Shown in pieces: positions 49,590-58,246 of a stretch of DNA of 64,000 bases; the first letter of the stretch is position 1; every line of letters starts with the position of its first letter. Below the pieces are notes generated by a model. It had not been told where the DNA came from. It was given only the letters and a program-made list of their open reading frames with translations, and ran no database searches. The position numbers and the translations under genes are program-made. Location: contig CAVUUF010000001.1 in assembly GCA_963744575.1 (NCBI GenBank), positions 62,001 to 126,000 of the forward strand. Direction: 5' to 3'. This stretch comes from Palsa-504 sp963744575 (lineage in GTDB: Bacteria > Actinomycetota > Actinomycetes > Streptosporangiales > Streptosporangiaceae).

Positions 49590-50804
49590 TCAGGCCTCGC
49601 GTTCGAGGGGGCAGCTCATGCAGCGCGGGCCGCCCCGGCCGCGGCCGAGTTCGCCGCCCGGCACCGGGATCACCTCGATGCCGTTGTCCTGCAGGTACGT
49701 GTTGGTGGTGACGTTCCGCTCGTAGGCGATGACCACTCCGGGCTCGACCGCCAGCACGTTGCAGCCGTCGTCCCACTGTTCCCGCTGGGCGGAATGGACG
49801 TCCTGCACGGCGGTCAGGACCGTGATATACGGCCGGTCCAGCGCCGCCGCGATGGCGCGGTGCATGTCCTCGGGCGGGTGATCGGTGACCTTGAGCTCGC
49901 TCGCCGTCGCGCCGGGCTCGACCGTGTACGACGGCAGCATGCCCATCCCCGCGTACTTGATGAAGGTGCCGTGGTCCGCCATGGTCATCATGGTGTCCAG
50001 GTGCATGAACGCGCGGGTCTTCGGCATGTCGATGGCGACCAGGCGATTGGCCGCGCCTGCTTCGAAGAGCCGGTGGGCCAGCACCTCGACCGCCTGCGGC
50101 GTGGTCCGCTCGCTCATCCCGACCAGCACCGCTTCGTTGCCGATGACCAGGACGTCGCCGCCCTCGATGGTGGCGGGCGCGGCGTCGGCGCCGTCGTACC
50201 AGACGGCGAACTCGGCCTGGGCGAACATCGGGTGCCAGCGGTAGATGGCCACGTCGGTGACGGTCTCCCGGATCCGGGCCTGGCGCATGGCGTTGACCGA
50301 CACGCCGCCGTAGATCCAGCAGGAGGTGTCGCGCTGGTAGAGGAGGTTCGGCAGCGGGGCGAGCACGAAACCGTCGGGGTCGAGCGAGTGGAAGGCCATG
50401 CTCTTCGGCTCCGGGCCGAACTCGGCGATCTCGCGTTTGGTGATCCCGCCGCCGAGGAACTCGGCCAGCCGGGGCGAGTCCAGGCCGTCCAGGGCGGCGC
50501 GCAGGGTGGCGGCGGCCAGCGGGCCGTGCCAGCGCGGATCGAACACCCGGTCCAGGATGTACCCGCGTGCTTCGGGGATCGCCAGGGTCTGGGTGAGCAG
50601 GTCGCCGTAATAGTGCACCACGACGCCGTTTTCGCGCAGCGCCGCGGCGAACGCGTCGTGCTCCTGCTGAGCCCGGCTCACCCAGAGCACGCCGTCGAAG
50701 AGCAGGTCGGCGGCGTTGTCCGGGGTCAGCCGCTTGAGTTCCAGGCCGGGGCGGTGCAGCACCACCTGGCGCAGGCGGCCGACCTCGGAGTCGACGTGAA
50801 ACAT
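49590..50804 (-). CDS. arcA: Arginine deiminase
   Basis: This 404-residue guanidino-modifying enzyme converts arginine to citrulline and ammonia. Family landmarks are visible: an N-terminal MFHVDSEVGRLRQVVLHRPG, the substrate-binding TIEGGDVLVIG, FMHLDTMMTM with the catalytic His, and the nucleophile Cys395 in GPRCMSCPLERE. The ATG follows GGGAGG that directly abuts the stop of the oxidase gene. No ornithine carbamoyltransferase or carbamate kinase gene is adjacent, so it is separate from a classical arc operon. Confidence 0.95.
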   Translation of the reverse strand: MFHVDSEVGRLRQVVLHRPGLELKRLTPDNAADLLFDGVLWVSRAQQEHDAFAAALRENGVVVHYYGDLLTQTLAIPEARGYILDRVFDPRWHGPLAAATLRAALDGLDSPRLAEFLGGGITKREIAEFGPEPKSMAFHSLDPDGFVLAPLPNLLYQRDTSCWIYGGVSVNAMRQARIRETVTDVAIYRWHPMFAQAEFAVWYDGADAAPATIEGGDVLVIGNEAVLVGMSERTTPQAVEVLAHRLFEAGAANRLVAIDMPKTRAFMHLDTMMTMADHGTFIKYAGMGMLPSYTVEPGATASELKVTDHPPEDMHRAIAAALDRPYITVLTAVQDVHSAQREQWDDGCNVLAVEPGVVIAYERNVTTNTYLQDNGIEVIPVPGGELGRGRGGPRCMSCPLEREA

Positions 50805-50814
50805 GGCCCTCCCG

Positions 50815-52134
50815 TCAGGGCGCTAGGTAGCGGGCGGTGTAGGTGTTGCGGAACTTGCCTGCGGGGTCGTAGTGGTGCATGAGGGCGAGGAAGTCGGGCA
50901 GGCGCTGGTAGCGGGCGCGGAGTTCGGCCGCCGGGGTGGTGAAGACCTTGCCCCAGTGCGGCCGCGGGCCGAACGGAGCCAGTTCCCGCTCCATCAGGGA
51001 CACCACGGGCAGCACGGCGGCGGCGTCGGGGATCCAGGTGAAGTGAAAGGCCACGCTGTCCCGCTGGTAGCAGGGGCTCAGCCACAGATCGTCGGCGGCG
51101 ATCAGCCGGATCTCGCAGATCCGCAGCGGCGCGGCCAGGCGGTCGCCGATCCGGCTCAGCGCCCGCAGCGCGGGCACCGCGTGCGCGGCCGGGAGCAGGT
51201 ACTCCGACTGCTGTTCGTCCCCGGCGCTCGGGGCGAACTCGGGCCGGAAGTGCGGCAGCCGCTCGAACCAGCGGCCAGGCACGCCCAGTTGCCCGGTGCA
51301 GTTCTCCGCGGCCAGGCCGGGCACCGGGTTCCGCGCGGACGGCGCGGGACGCGCGGTGAACCAGGGCTCTTGCGTGACCGGCGCGGGCGTGGCCGGATCG
51401 GCTAGGCGCTTGATCCAGAGCTGGGTGAGGCGGGGGGCGCGCCAGTCGGTGAACAGGCTCACGCTGTAGCCGCCGGCCATGATGCCGGCGAAGTGATCGT
51501 CGAGGACCTCGAGCGGCAGGTCCTCATAGACCCGCTGGCTGACGTCGAAGGACGGCACCACCTCCAGGACCAGGTGGGTGATCACGCCCAGCGCGCCGAG
51601 GTGCACGACCGCGCCGGGAAAGGCGTCCGGGGCGGTCTCGCGGCGCAGTTCGGCGCGGTCGCCGCCGGCGGTAACCAACTCCATGGCGGTGACGGCGGCG
51701 GACAGGGTTTGGTTAGCCGGGCCTGAGCCGTGCGTTCCGGTCGCGCAGGCGCCGGCCACCGAGATGTGCGGCAGCGAGGCCAGGTTGCGCAGCGCGAAGC
51801 CGCGGCGGTCCAGCTGGGCCGCCAGCGCGGCGTAGCTCAGGCCCGTCGCCACCCGGACCCGGGAGGCAGCCGAGTCGACTTCCATCTCCGGCGGCAGGCC
51901 GGCCAGGCTGACCTGGGCGCCGGGCGAGTCGGCCATGTCGTTGAAGGAGTGGCCGGTGGCCAGCACCCGGATCTGGCGGGCTCGCCCGACCACGGCCCGC
52001 AATTCGCCGATCGTGGCCGGGCGGTGGAATTCCGGCGCGGCGAAGGCGATGGTGCCCGCCCAGTTCGTCCGCGGCCTGGTCGGCGCGGTCAGCTGGGGGT
52101 CCGGGTCCGGGTCCGGGTTCACTCGTGACACCAT
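50815..52134 (-). CDS. FAD-binding oxidase (alditol/aldonolactone oxidase type)
   Basis: This 439-residue VAO-family flavoprotein has the FAD-binding PCMH segment EFHRPATIGELRAVVGRA, ATGHSFNDMA (flavin attachment His in the GHSF motif) and GACATGTHGSG, plus a C-terminal ALO-type domain ending HHYDPAGKFRNTYTARYL. This layout fits xylitol/alditol oxidase or L-gulono/D-arabinono-lactone oxidase. The start is ATG 52134, which overlaps the nudC stop by one base. It oxidises a polyol or lactone with oxygen, giving H2O2. Confidence 0.88.
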   Translation of the reverse strand: MVSRVNPDPDPDPQLTAPTRPRTNWAGTIAFAAPEFHRPATIGELRAVVGRARQIRVLATGHSFNDMADSPGAQVSLAGLPPEMEVDSAASRVRVATGLSYAALAAQLDRRGFALRNLASLPHISVAGACATGTHGSGPANQTLSAAVTAMELVTAGGDRAELRRETAPDAFPGAVVHLGALGVITHLVLEVVPSFDVSQRVYEDLPLEVLDDHFAGIMAGGYSVSLFTDWRAPRLTQLWIKRLADPATPAPVTQEPWFTARPAPSARNPVPGLAAENCTGQLGVPGRWFERLPHFRPEFAPSAGDEQQSEYLLPAAHAVPALRALSRIGDRLAAPLRICEIRLIAADDLWLSPCYQRDSVAFHFTWIPDAAAVLPVVSLMERELAPFGPRPHWGKVFTTPAAELRARYQRLPDFLALMHHYDPAGKFRNTYTARYLAP

Positions 52135-53069
52135 CACCGTGACCGGCGCGGCGGCAGGGTCTCGCCCCAGGTGGACGGGAGCGGGCCGCCGAACCAGTCC
52201 TCGATGATGCGCCGGGCGATGGAGACCGGCGGGGGCAGCGCGATCTCCCGGGACTCGATCGCGGCCAGCAGCTGGTCCCGGCTGAACCAGTACGCCTCGG
52301 CGAGCTCGTCGTGGTCCACCGCGATGTCCTGTCCGGCCGGGGCGTCGGCACGGAAGCCGAGCATCAGGCTGCGCGGCATCGGCCAGGGCTGGCTGCCGAG
52401 ATACCGGACGTTGGTGACCATGATCGACGTCTCCTCGGCCACCTCGCGGATCACGGCCTGCTCGGCCGACTCGCCCGGGTCGACGAAGCCGGCCAGGATC
52501 GACACCCGGCGGCCGGGCCAGGCGGCGTTCCTGGCCAGCAGGGCCCGCTCGTCGGGGTCGGTGACCAGCATGATCACCGCGGGGTCGGTGCGCGGGAAGT
52601 GCTCGGTGCCATCCTTCGGGCACCGGGTCGAGTGCCCGCCGGGATCGACGACCGTGAGCGTCCCGTCGACCGGGCAGTGGGTGTGCGTGTCGTGCCAGTT
52701 GGCCAGCGCCACCGCGTGCGTGAACAGCCCCGCGTCGCGGTCGCCGAGCAGCGTGCCGGCCTCGCGGAGGGATCCGGCCCGCGCTCCGTCCAAAGCTGGG
52801 GGCAGGTCGGCGGAGACGCCGAAGTAGACGGTCCCGTCCGCGTCCTGGCCGAGCAGGAACCGGGTCCCGGCCGGCGCTGCCTGCGGCGGCACGAAGATCA
52901 GCTCGGCGCGCTCGTCCGCCACGCGCATCAGCGCCTGCCCGCGGGAGACCACCAGCACCCGGGTGCGCGGGTCCGCCCAGGCCGCCTCCAGCCAGGCGGA
53001 GTCGGTCCGCTTCTCGGTGACCCGGTCCACCGTGCCCCGGGACAGGGCGAGCTCGCGCAGTGGCGTCAC
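52134..53069 (-). CDS. nudC: NAD+ diphosphatase (NudC-type Nudix hydrolase)
   Basis: This 311-residue protein has an N-terminal NudC-like domain, a zinc-ribbon region and a Nudix domain. The Nudix box reads GFVDPGESAEQAVIREVAEE with Thr instead of Gly after EE. The NudC signature SQPWPMPRSLM is present. The zinc ribbon is degenerate, with single Cys in HCPVDG and RCPKDG rather than CxxC pairs. The enzyme hydrolyses NAD(H) or NAD caps. GTG 53069 overlaps the upstream dipeptidase stop (GTGA). Confidence 0.9.
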   Translation of the reverse strand: MTPLRELALSRGTVDRVTEKRTDSAWLEAAWADPRTRVLVVSRGQALMRVADERAELIFVPPQAAPAGTRFLLGQDADGTVYFGVSADLPPALDGARAGSLREAGTLLGDRDAGLFTHAVALANWHDTHTHCPVDGTLTVVDPGGHSTRCPKDGTEHFPRTDPAVIMLVTDPDERALLARNAAWPGRRVSILAGFVDPGESAEQAVIREVAEETSIMVTNVRYLGSQPWPMPRSLMLGFRADAPAGQDIAVDHDELAEAYWFSRDQLLAAIESREIALPPPVSIARRIIEDWFGGPLPSTWGETLPPRRSR

Positions 53070-54454
53070 CCGAGATCCGTGGCGGCTAGCTCGTCCCACA
53101 GGTACGCCGACGCCTCGGCGCCGCGGAGCAGCAGCCCGAGGTCGATGCTCTCGTTCGGCGCGTGGATCTGGTCCGAATCCAGGCCGACCGCGACGAACAC
53201 CAGCGGCGCGTCCAGGATCTCGGCCAGGTCCGCCTCCGGGCCGCTGCCGCCCTCCTTGGTGAACAGCACCTCGCGGCCGAACGCCCGGTGCAGGGCGCGG
53301 CGGCCGGCCAGCACGGCCGGGGAGCCGATCGGCGAGTGGCAGGGCCGGACCCCGTGATGGCTGCTCACCGTGGCGGTCAGCCCGTCCGGGGTGCGGGCCG
53401 CCACGTACTCGCGGAACGCCGCGGCCACGTCGGCCGGGTCCTGGTCGGCGACCAGCCGGAAGGAGATCTTGGCGTGCGCGGCCTTCGGGATGATGGTCTT
53501 GGGGCCCGGCCCGGTGTGCCCGCCCCACATCCCGTTGACCTCGGCGGTGGGCCGGGCCCAGATCCGCTCCAGCGTGCTGAAGCCCTGCTCGCCGTAGGCG
53601 GCGGCGCTCTCGCCCGCCTCGGCGAGCCAGTGCTTCTCGTCGAACGGCAGCCGCGCGATCAGCTCGCGCTCCTGCGCCGACAGGGGCAGTACCTGGTCGT
53701 AGAAGCGGGGCAGGGTGACCCGGCCCGCCTCGTCGTGCAGGCCGGCCAGCAGGCTCGCCATCGCGTGCAGCGGGTTGGGCACCCCGCCGCCGAACGATCC
53801 TGAGTGCAGGTCGCGGACCGGCCCGGTCAGCGTGACCTGGACCGCGAGCAGCCCGCGCATGCCGGTGCACATGGACGGCACGTCGGCGGCCCACATGGTG
53901 GTGTCGCTGATCACGATCACGTCGCAGGCCAGCCGGTCCCGCTGGCGGCGGAGCAGTTCGGCGAAGTGCTCCGAGCCCGACTCCTCCTCGCCCTCGACGA
54001 TCAGCTTGATCGTGACCGGCGGCGCCGCCGCGCCGGAGGCGGCCAGGTTGGCGCGCACGCCGAGGGAGTGGATGAGCACCTGCCCCTTGTCGTCGGAGGC
54101 GCCCCGGCCCAGCAGCCTGCCGTCCCGTTCGGCCGGCTCGAACGGCGGGCTGTCCCATTCCTCCAGCGGCTCCACCGGCTGGACGTCGTGGTGGCCGTAG
54201 GCCAGGACCACCGGGGCGCCGGGGTCTTCGGCCGGCCATTCGGCGAATACCGCGGGCAGCCCGCCGCCGGGCGTGTCCCACACCTCGGCGACCGGAAAGC
54301 CGGCCCCGCGCAGGTGCCCGGCCAGCCAGGCGGCGCTGTGCCGCACGTCACCGTGCCGGGACGGGTCGGCGGAGATCGAGGGTATGCTCAGCCACTGCCT
54401 GAGGTCACCGATGAATTCGCGTGCGTTCGACTCGACATAGCCACGGACGTCCAT
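53066..54454 (-). CDS. M20 family dipeptidase/metallopeptidase
   Basis: This 462-residue zinc peptidase has metal-site motifs AYGHHDVQPVE, GRGASDDKGQ, VEGEEESGSEH and the late HAPNESIDLGLL. The central dimerisation domain contains GPVRDLHSGSFGGGVPNPLH. Family members are cytoplasmic dipeptidases or amidohydrolases. It heads the operon that continues with nudC, the FAD oxidase and arcA, all separated by overlaps or about 10 bases. Confidence 0.92.
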   Translation of the reverse strand: MDVRGYVESNAREFIGDLRQWLSIPSISADPSRHGDVRHSAAWLAGHLRGAGFPVAEVWDTPGGGLPAVFAEWPAEDPGAPVVLAYGHHDVQPVEPLEEWDSPPFEPAERDGRLLGRGASDDKGQVLIHSLGVRANLAASGAAAPPVTIKLIVEGEEESGSEHFAELLRRQRDRLACDVIVISDTTMWAADVPSMCTGMRGLLAVQVTLTGPVRDLHSGSFGGGVPNPLHAMASLLAGLHDEAGRVTLPRFYDQVLPLSAQERELIARLPFDEKHWLAEAGESAAAYGEQGFSTLERIWARPTAEVNGMWGGHTGPGPKTIIPKAAHAKISFRLVADQDPADVAAAFREYVAARTPDGLTATVSSHHGVRPCHSPIGSPAVLAGRRALHRAFGREVLFTKEGGSGPEADLAEILDAPLVFVAVGLDSDQIHAPNESIDLGLLLRGAEASAYLWDELAATDLG

Positions 54455-54479
54455 GTCTAGACGGTATCCCCAGGGGGGT

Positions 54480-54542
54480 CTGGGGGGACGGGCAGTCCCC
54501 CCAGCCCCCGGGGGGTCACCGGGGGGTCGCCCCCCGGGGGCT
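54480..54542 (-). terminator. Two overlapping G/C-rich hairpins at the end of purM
   Basis: Hairpin one pairs CTGGGGGGAC (54480-54489) with GTCCCCCCAG (54495-54504), a perfect 10-bp stem. Hairpin two pairs AGCCCCCGGGGGG (54503-54515) with CCCCCCGGGGGCT (54530-54542), a 13-bp stem. They overlap by two bases, so may be mutually exclusive. Hairpin two covers the purM stop at 54516, so the last purM codons are part of the stem. Confidence 0.7.
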
Positions 54543-55613
54543 AAAACTGTCGCCGTGGCCGAGCAGCCCGGCCGAGGGGATCGACACGTACCTACCGGGG
54601 CGATCAGTCACCGTGCCTGCGACTACTGGTTCCTCCCCGGCTTGCCGCAGCGCGGCCAGCGCGGCATCCCGCTCGGCCGGGGAGACCACCGCGCAGAAGC
54701 CGGTGCCCATGTTGAAGGTGGCGTACATGGTCTGCGGCGGGACGCCGCCCGCCGCGGCGATGAGCGCGAAGACCGCCGGCGCGGGCGGCAGCGCGTCCAG
54801 GGTGTACGACACGTCCGCGGCCAGCCGGGCCAGGTTGAGCAGGCCGCCGCCGGAGATGTGCGCCAGTCCCGCCGGGGTGACGCCCGCCGCCCACAGCGCT
54901 TCGGCGGCCCGCACGTACACCCGGGTCGGCTCGAGCAGGGCGTCGGCCAGGCTCTGGCCGGTGCCGGGCACCTCGCTGTCCAGGCTGACCGTGGCCAGCG
55001 CGCGGCGGGCCAGCGAGTACCCGTTGCTGTGCAGGCCGGAGCTGGGCAGGGCGAGGACGACGTCGCCGGGGCGGACGCGCGACCCGTCCACCGGCGCACG
55101 CTCCGGGGGCAGCGCGCCGACCGCGGTGCCGACCAGGTCGAGCATGGGCGGTCCGCCCGCGGTATCCGCCAGCATGGCGCCGATCTGGGCGATCTCGCCC
55201 CCGGGTATGGCGATCCCGGCCTCCTCGGCACCCAGGTACAGGCCGCGCGCCACCTCCTCAAGGACGCCCTCGTCGATCCGGTCGGTGGCCATGTAGTCCA
55301 GCAGCGCGAGCGGAACCGCGCCGGTGCAGACCACGTCGTTGACGTTGTTGGCGACGCAGTCGATCCCGATGGGCTCCCACCGGCCCGCCTCCCGGGCCAG
55401 CAGGATCTTGGTGCCGACGCCGTCGGTGGTCAGCGCGAGCGGCGGCCCGGGCGGGATGTGCATCAAGGTGGCGAAGTAGCCGCTGGCCAGGCCGGTGATG
55501 CTGGTCACCAGCGGGGAGCGGACCTTGGTCCGGGCCAGCCAGGGGCGCATCGCCCGGGCGAACACGTCCTGCTCGCGCTCCTCGTCCACGCCCGCGCTCG
55601 CGTAGGGATCCAT
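54516..55613 (-). CDS. purM: Phosphoribosylformylglycinamidine cyclo-ligase (AIR synthetase)
   Basis: This 365-residue protein carries PurM landmarks: YASAGVDEE near the start, ALTTDGVGTKILLA, CVANNVNDVVCTGAVPL, GGEIAQIGAM, SGLHSNGYSLARRAL and HISGGGLLNLARL. It makes aminoimidazole ribonucleotide in purine synthesis. The ATG at 55613 (MDPYASAG) matches the family start. The C-terminal ten or so residues (GDSFSPRGATPR) are encoded by the hairpin region and extend beyond the usual end. No purF or purD is adjacent. A PurM-like paralog cannot be fully excluded. Confidence 0.85.
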   Translation of the reverse strand: MDPYASAGVDEEREQDVFARAMRPWLARTKVRSPLVTSITGLASGYFATLMHIPPGPPLALTTDGVGTKILLAREAGRWEPIGIDCVANNVNDVVCTGAVPLALLDYMATDRIDEGVLEEVARGLYLGAEEAGIAIPGGEIAQIGAMLADTAGGPPMLDLVGTAVGALPPERAPVDGSRVRPGDVVLALPSSGLHSNGYSLARRALATVSLDSEVPGTGQSLADALLEPTRVYVRAAEALWAAGVTPAGLAHISGGGLLNLARLAADVSYTLDALPPAPAVFALIAAAGGVPPQTMYATFNMGTGFCAVVSPAERDAALAALRQAGEEPVVAGTVTDRPGRYVSIPSAGLLGHGDSFSPRGATPR

Positions 55614-55685
55614 GCCGGGAATGCTATCGAGCCGGCGGCCACGGGCAGGCGGTACCGGGGCACGCACCCCGCCCGTTCGGAATAT

Positions 55686-55697
55686 TTGAAAGTTCAA
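55686..55697 (+). promoter_or_regulatory. Inverted repeat in the pirin promoter
   Basis: TTGAAAGTTCAA is a 5-2-5 inverted repeat in an AT-rich pocket 37 bases before the pirin ATG. TTGAAA could serve as a -35 and TATGCT (about 55705-55710) as a -10. Such sites suit MarR- or HxlR-type regulators that respond to electrophiles. No regulator gene is adjacent. Confidence 0.5.
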
Positions 55698-55733
55698 GTA
55701 TGGTTATGCTGGCACCTAGCTGAGGAGGAAGCC

Positions 55734-56693
55734 ATGCCAGCGATCACCGTCGAGGACATACTCGTGCTGCCGCGGGTGCCCGAACCCGACGTCACCCAGG
55801 CGGAGCGGACGGTCACCTCGGTCACCACCGCGCCGTCCGGCTACGAGGGCGAGGGGTTCCCGGTCCGGCGCGCCTTCGCCGGGGTGGACCTGGCGCGGCT
55901 GGACCCGTTCGTGCACATGGACCAGATGGGCGAGGTCGACTATGCCCCCGGTGAGCCCAAGGGCACCGCGTGGCACCCGCACCGGGGGTTCGAGACCGTC
56001 ACCTACATCATCGACGGCACCTTCCGTCACCAGGACTCCAACGGCGGCGGCGGGCTGATCACCAACGGCGACACCCAGTGGATGACCGCGGGCGGCGGCA
56101 TCCTGCACATCGAGGAGCCGCCGGAGGAACTCGTGGTCAGCGGCGGCCTGTTCCACGGCTTCCAGCTGTGGGTGAACCTGCCATCGAGGCTGAAGATGAC
56201 CCCGCCGCGCTACCAGGACATCCGGGCCGGGCAGGTCGCGCTGCTGTCCTCGGCCGACGGCGGGGCGCTGCTGCGGGTCATCGCGGGATCGTTCGACGGG
56301 CATCGCGGCCCTGGCATCACGCACACGCCGATCTCGCTGGTGCACGCCACCGTCTCGGCCGGCGCCCAGGTCCGGCTGCCGTGGCGGGCCGACTTCAACT
56401 CGCTGGCGTACGTCCTGGCGGGCAGCGGTTTCGCCGGAGCGGAGAGGCGCCCGCTACGGATGGGGCAGCTGGCGGTGTTCGGGGCCGGGGACGCGCTGAC
56501 GGTCGCGGCCGGCCCGAAGCACGACCTGGACATCCTGCTGCTGGGCGGGCAGCCGATCCGGGAGCCGGTCGCGGCCTACGGGCCGTTCGTCATGAATACC
56601 CGCGCCGAGCTGGTCCGGGCGTTCGAGGACTACCAGGCGGGCCGGCTGGGCTCGGTGCCCGCCGAACCGCACCCGGGCCACGACGTCATTTAA
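55734..56693 (+). CDS. Pirin family protein
   Basis: This 319-residue bicupin shows pirin features: RRAFAGVDLARLDPFVHMDQ, the metal site HPHRGFETVTYIIDG, WMTAGGGILHIEEP and LWVNLPSRLKMTPPRYQDI. The iron site ligands (two His in HPHRG, His and Glu in HIEEP) are intact. Pirins act as quercetin dioxygenases or redox-linked regulators. The ATG has an excellent GAGGAGGAAG ribosome site. Its last 8 bases overlap the convergent ferredoxin gene. Confidence 0.93.
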   Translation: MPAITVEDILVLPRVPEPDVTQAERTVTSVTTAPSGYEGEGFPVRRAFAGVDLARLDPFVHMDQMGEVDYAPGEPKGTAWHPHRGFETVTYIIDGTFRHQDSNGGGGLITNGDTQWMTAGGGILHIEEPPEELVVSGGLFHGFQLWVNLPSRLKMTPPRYQDIRAGQVALLSSADGGALLRVIAGSFDGHRGPGITHTPISLVHATVSAGAQVRLPWRADFNSLAYVLAGSGFAGAERRPLRMGQLAVFGAGDALTVAAGPKHDLDILLLGGQPIREPVAAYGPFVMNTRAELVRAFEDYQAGRLGSVPAEPHPGHDVI

Positions 56694-56913
56694 TCCGAAC
56701 GGGCTGGGCTGTCTCGCTCCGCACCAGCTTGAGCGCGAGGACGGGGCAGGCGGCTACGGCCCGGCGCGCCTCTTTGCCCAGGGCCGGGGGCACCGGGCGG
56801 GGGTCGACGATGGGATAGCCCCACTCGTCCAGGGAAATCAGCTCGGGCAGGAGTTCGGCGCACACGCCGTGCCCGGTGCACTGGATCGGGTTCACCTTGA
56901 GGGTCTCGGCCAC
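56686..56913 (-). CDS. Ferredoxin (single 3Fe-4S/4Fe-4S cluster type)
   Basis: This 75-residue protein begins MAETLKVNPIQCTGHGVCAE and ends with ACPVLALKLV. The pattern C-x5-C with a distant CP fits the small single-cluster ferredoxins of actinobacteria in which a residue other than Cys (here Gly or His near CTGHGVC) leaves a 3Fe-4S site. It follows the NuoF-like gene by 4 bases and would pass electrons to or from it. Confidence 0.88.
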   Translation of the reverse strand: MAETLKVNPIQCTGHGVCAELLPELISLDEWGYPIVDPRPVPPALGKEARRAVAACPVLALKLVRSETAQPVRIK

Positions 56914-56917
56914 GGTC

Positions 56918-58246
56918 TCAGGTCCAGTCTTCTTCGCTGGCCGGCAGGCCGGCCGGGAGCGGCAGGAACGGCTTGCGGTTGGCGGCCCCGGGTCTGGATG
57001 CAGAGCACTGGCCGCGGGCGTGCCGGGCGATTTCCGGCGCGAACACCGTCAGCGCGCTGCGGACGAACCGCACCGTGCCGTCCGGGTGGTTGCAGGCACC
57101 GCGCCCGGTGACCAGGCCCGCCCAGCGCTCCAGGTCGGCCCGGGTCTGCCGGCGGTGTCCCGGGCCGGCCAGCTCGGCCAGCCCGGCCGCGATGCGCGGC
57201 AGCCCGTTCAGGCACGGGCCGCACTGCCCGGCCGACTCCGCGGCCAGGTACCCGGTCACCCGGGCCGCCTCGGTCAGGCCGCAGCGGTCCGACGGCAGCG
57301 CGACCAGCACGCCCGCGCCGGCCGCGGCGCCGAACCGCTTCAGCGTCCGGTTGTCCAGGCTGAGCCCGGTCGCGTCCGGCATCGGCAGCCAGGTGCCGTG
57401 GTAGCCGCCGACCAGCCAGGCCTGGACCTCGGCGCCGTCGCCGAGCAGGTCCCGCAGCGGCGCGCCGATCTCCGCCTCCACCACCCGGGGCCTGGTATCC
57501 GGCCGGTACACCGTGGTGAGCATGCTGCCCGGCTCGGCGTCGGTGCCGGCCGCGCGGAACCAGCCCGGGCCGTACCGCGCGATCAGCGCGATGTGGGCCA
57601 GCGTCTCCACGTTCTGCACTAGGGTCGGCGCGCCGCCCAGGCCGCGCTCGCTCACCCGCGGCGGCTGGAACGTGGGCAGCGCGGGGCCGCCGCCGAGCCG
57701 GTTCACCAGCGCGGTCTCCTGGCCGGCCAGGAACCGCGGCGGCGCCTGGGTGATGGCGACGGCCAGGCCGTCCAGGCCGCGGGAGGCCCGTTCGGCCAGC
57801 GCCCGCAGGATCTCCGGGCCCGCCGCGCCGTGCAGGTACAGGTGCGCCTCGGTGGCGCCGATGGCCTCGGCGGTCAGCTGCAGCCCGTCCAGCACCAGGT
57901 TCGGCGCGATCCGCAGCAGCAGTTCGTCCTTGCGGCTGGCGGGCTCGCTTTCCGCGCCGTTGGCCACGATCACCTTGCGGTCCTGGCGCGCGCGGGCGTG
58001 GGCCACCGCGGCCAGCTTCCGGTACACCGGGAAGGCCGCGCCGCCCCGGCCGGTCAGGCCGGAAGCCTCGATGTCGCCGATCAGCGCGGCTGTCCGGCCC
58101 CGGTACGGCGCCGGGCCGTACCGGGCCAGGTGGGCGCGGAGGTCTTCGGGGGCGGCCGGCAGCAGGCGGGGCAGCCCGGCAGCCTGCCGGGCTGCCCCGC
58201 CTGGTGCCCATTCATGCGGTGCCGATTCGTTCAACGCGGTGGTCAT
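56918..58246 (-). CDS. NuoF-like NADH-oxidising flavoprotein (SLBB and Fe-S domains)
   Basis: This 442-residue protein resembles complex I subunit F: SGLTGRGGAAFPVYRKL (FMN/NADH site), VIVANGAESEPASRKDELLL, an SLBB-like middle, and a C-terminal 4Fe-4S site (SAGQCGPCLNGLPRI with a distant Cys in GRGACNHPDGT). It is longer at neither end and lacks partners NuoE and NuoG. The stop-start overlap with the ferric-reductase-like gene (ATGA) and the ferredoxin downstream indicate a dedicated NADH-to-membrane or ferredoxin electron path. Confidence 0.88.
   Translation of the reverse strand: MTTALNESAPHEWAPGGAARQAAGLPRLLPAAPEDLRAHLARYGPAPYRGRTAALIGDIEASGLTGRGGAAFPVYRKLAAVAHARARQDRKVIVANGAESEPASRKDELLLRIAPNLVLDGLQLTAEAIGATEAHLYLHGAAGPEILRALAERASRGLDGLAVAITQAPPRFLAGQETALVNRLGGGPALPTFQPPRVSERGLGGAPTLVQNVETLAHIALIARYGPGWFRAAGTDAEPGSMLTTVYRPDTRPRVVEAEIGAPLRDLLGDGAEVQAWLVGGYHGTWLPMPDATGLSLDNRTLKRFGAAAGAGVLVALPSDRCGLTEAARVTGYLAAESAGQCGPCLNGLPRIAAGLAELAGPGHRRQTRADLERWAGLVTGRGACNHPDGTVRFVRSALTVFAPEIARHARGQCSASRPGAANRKPFLPLPAGLPASEEDWT

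Noticed and set aside
53066..54281. Extension of the nudC frame upstream to 54281
   Set aside because: The upstream part is a shadow of the M20 peptidase. Nudix family similarity begins at the GTG at 53069, which has GTGA coupling.
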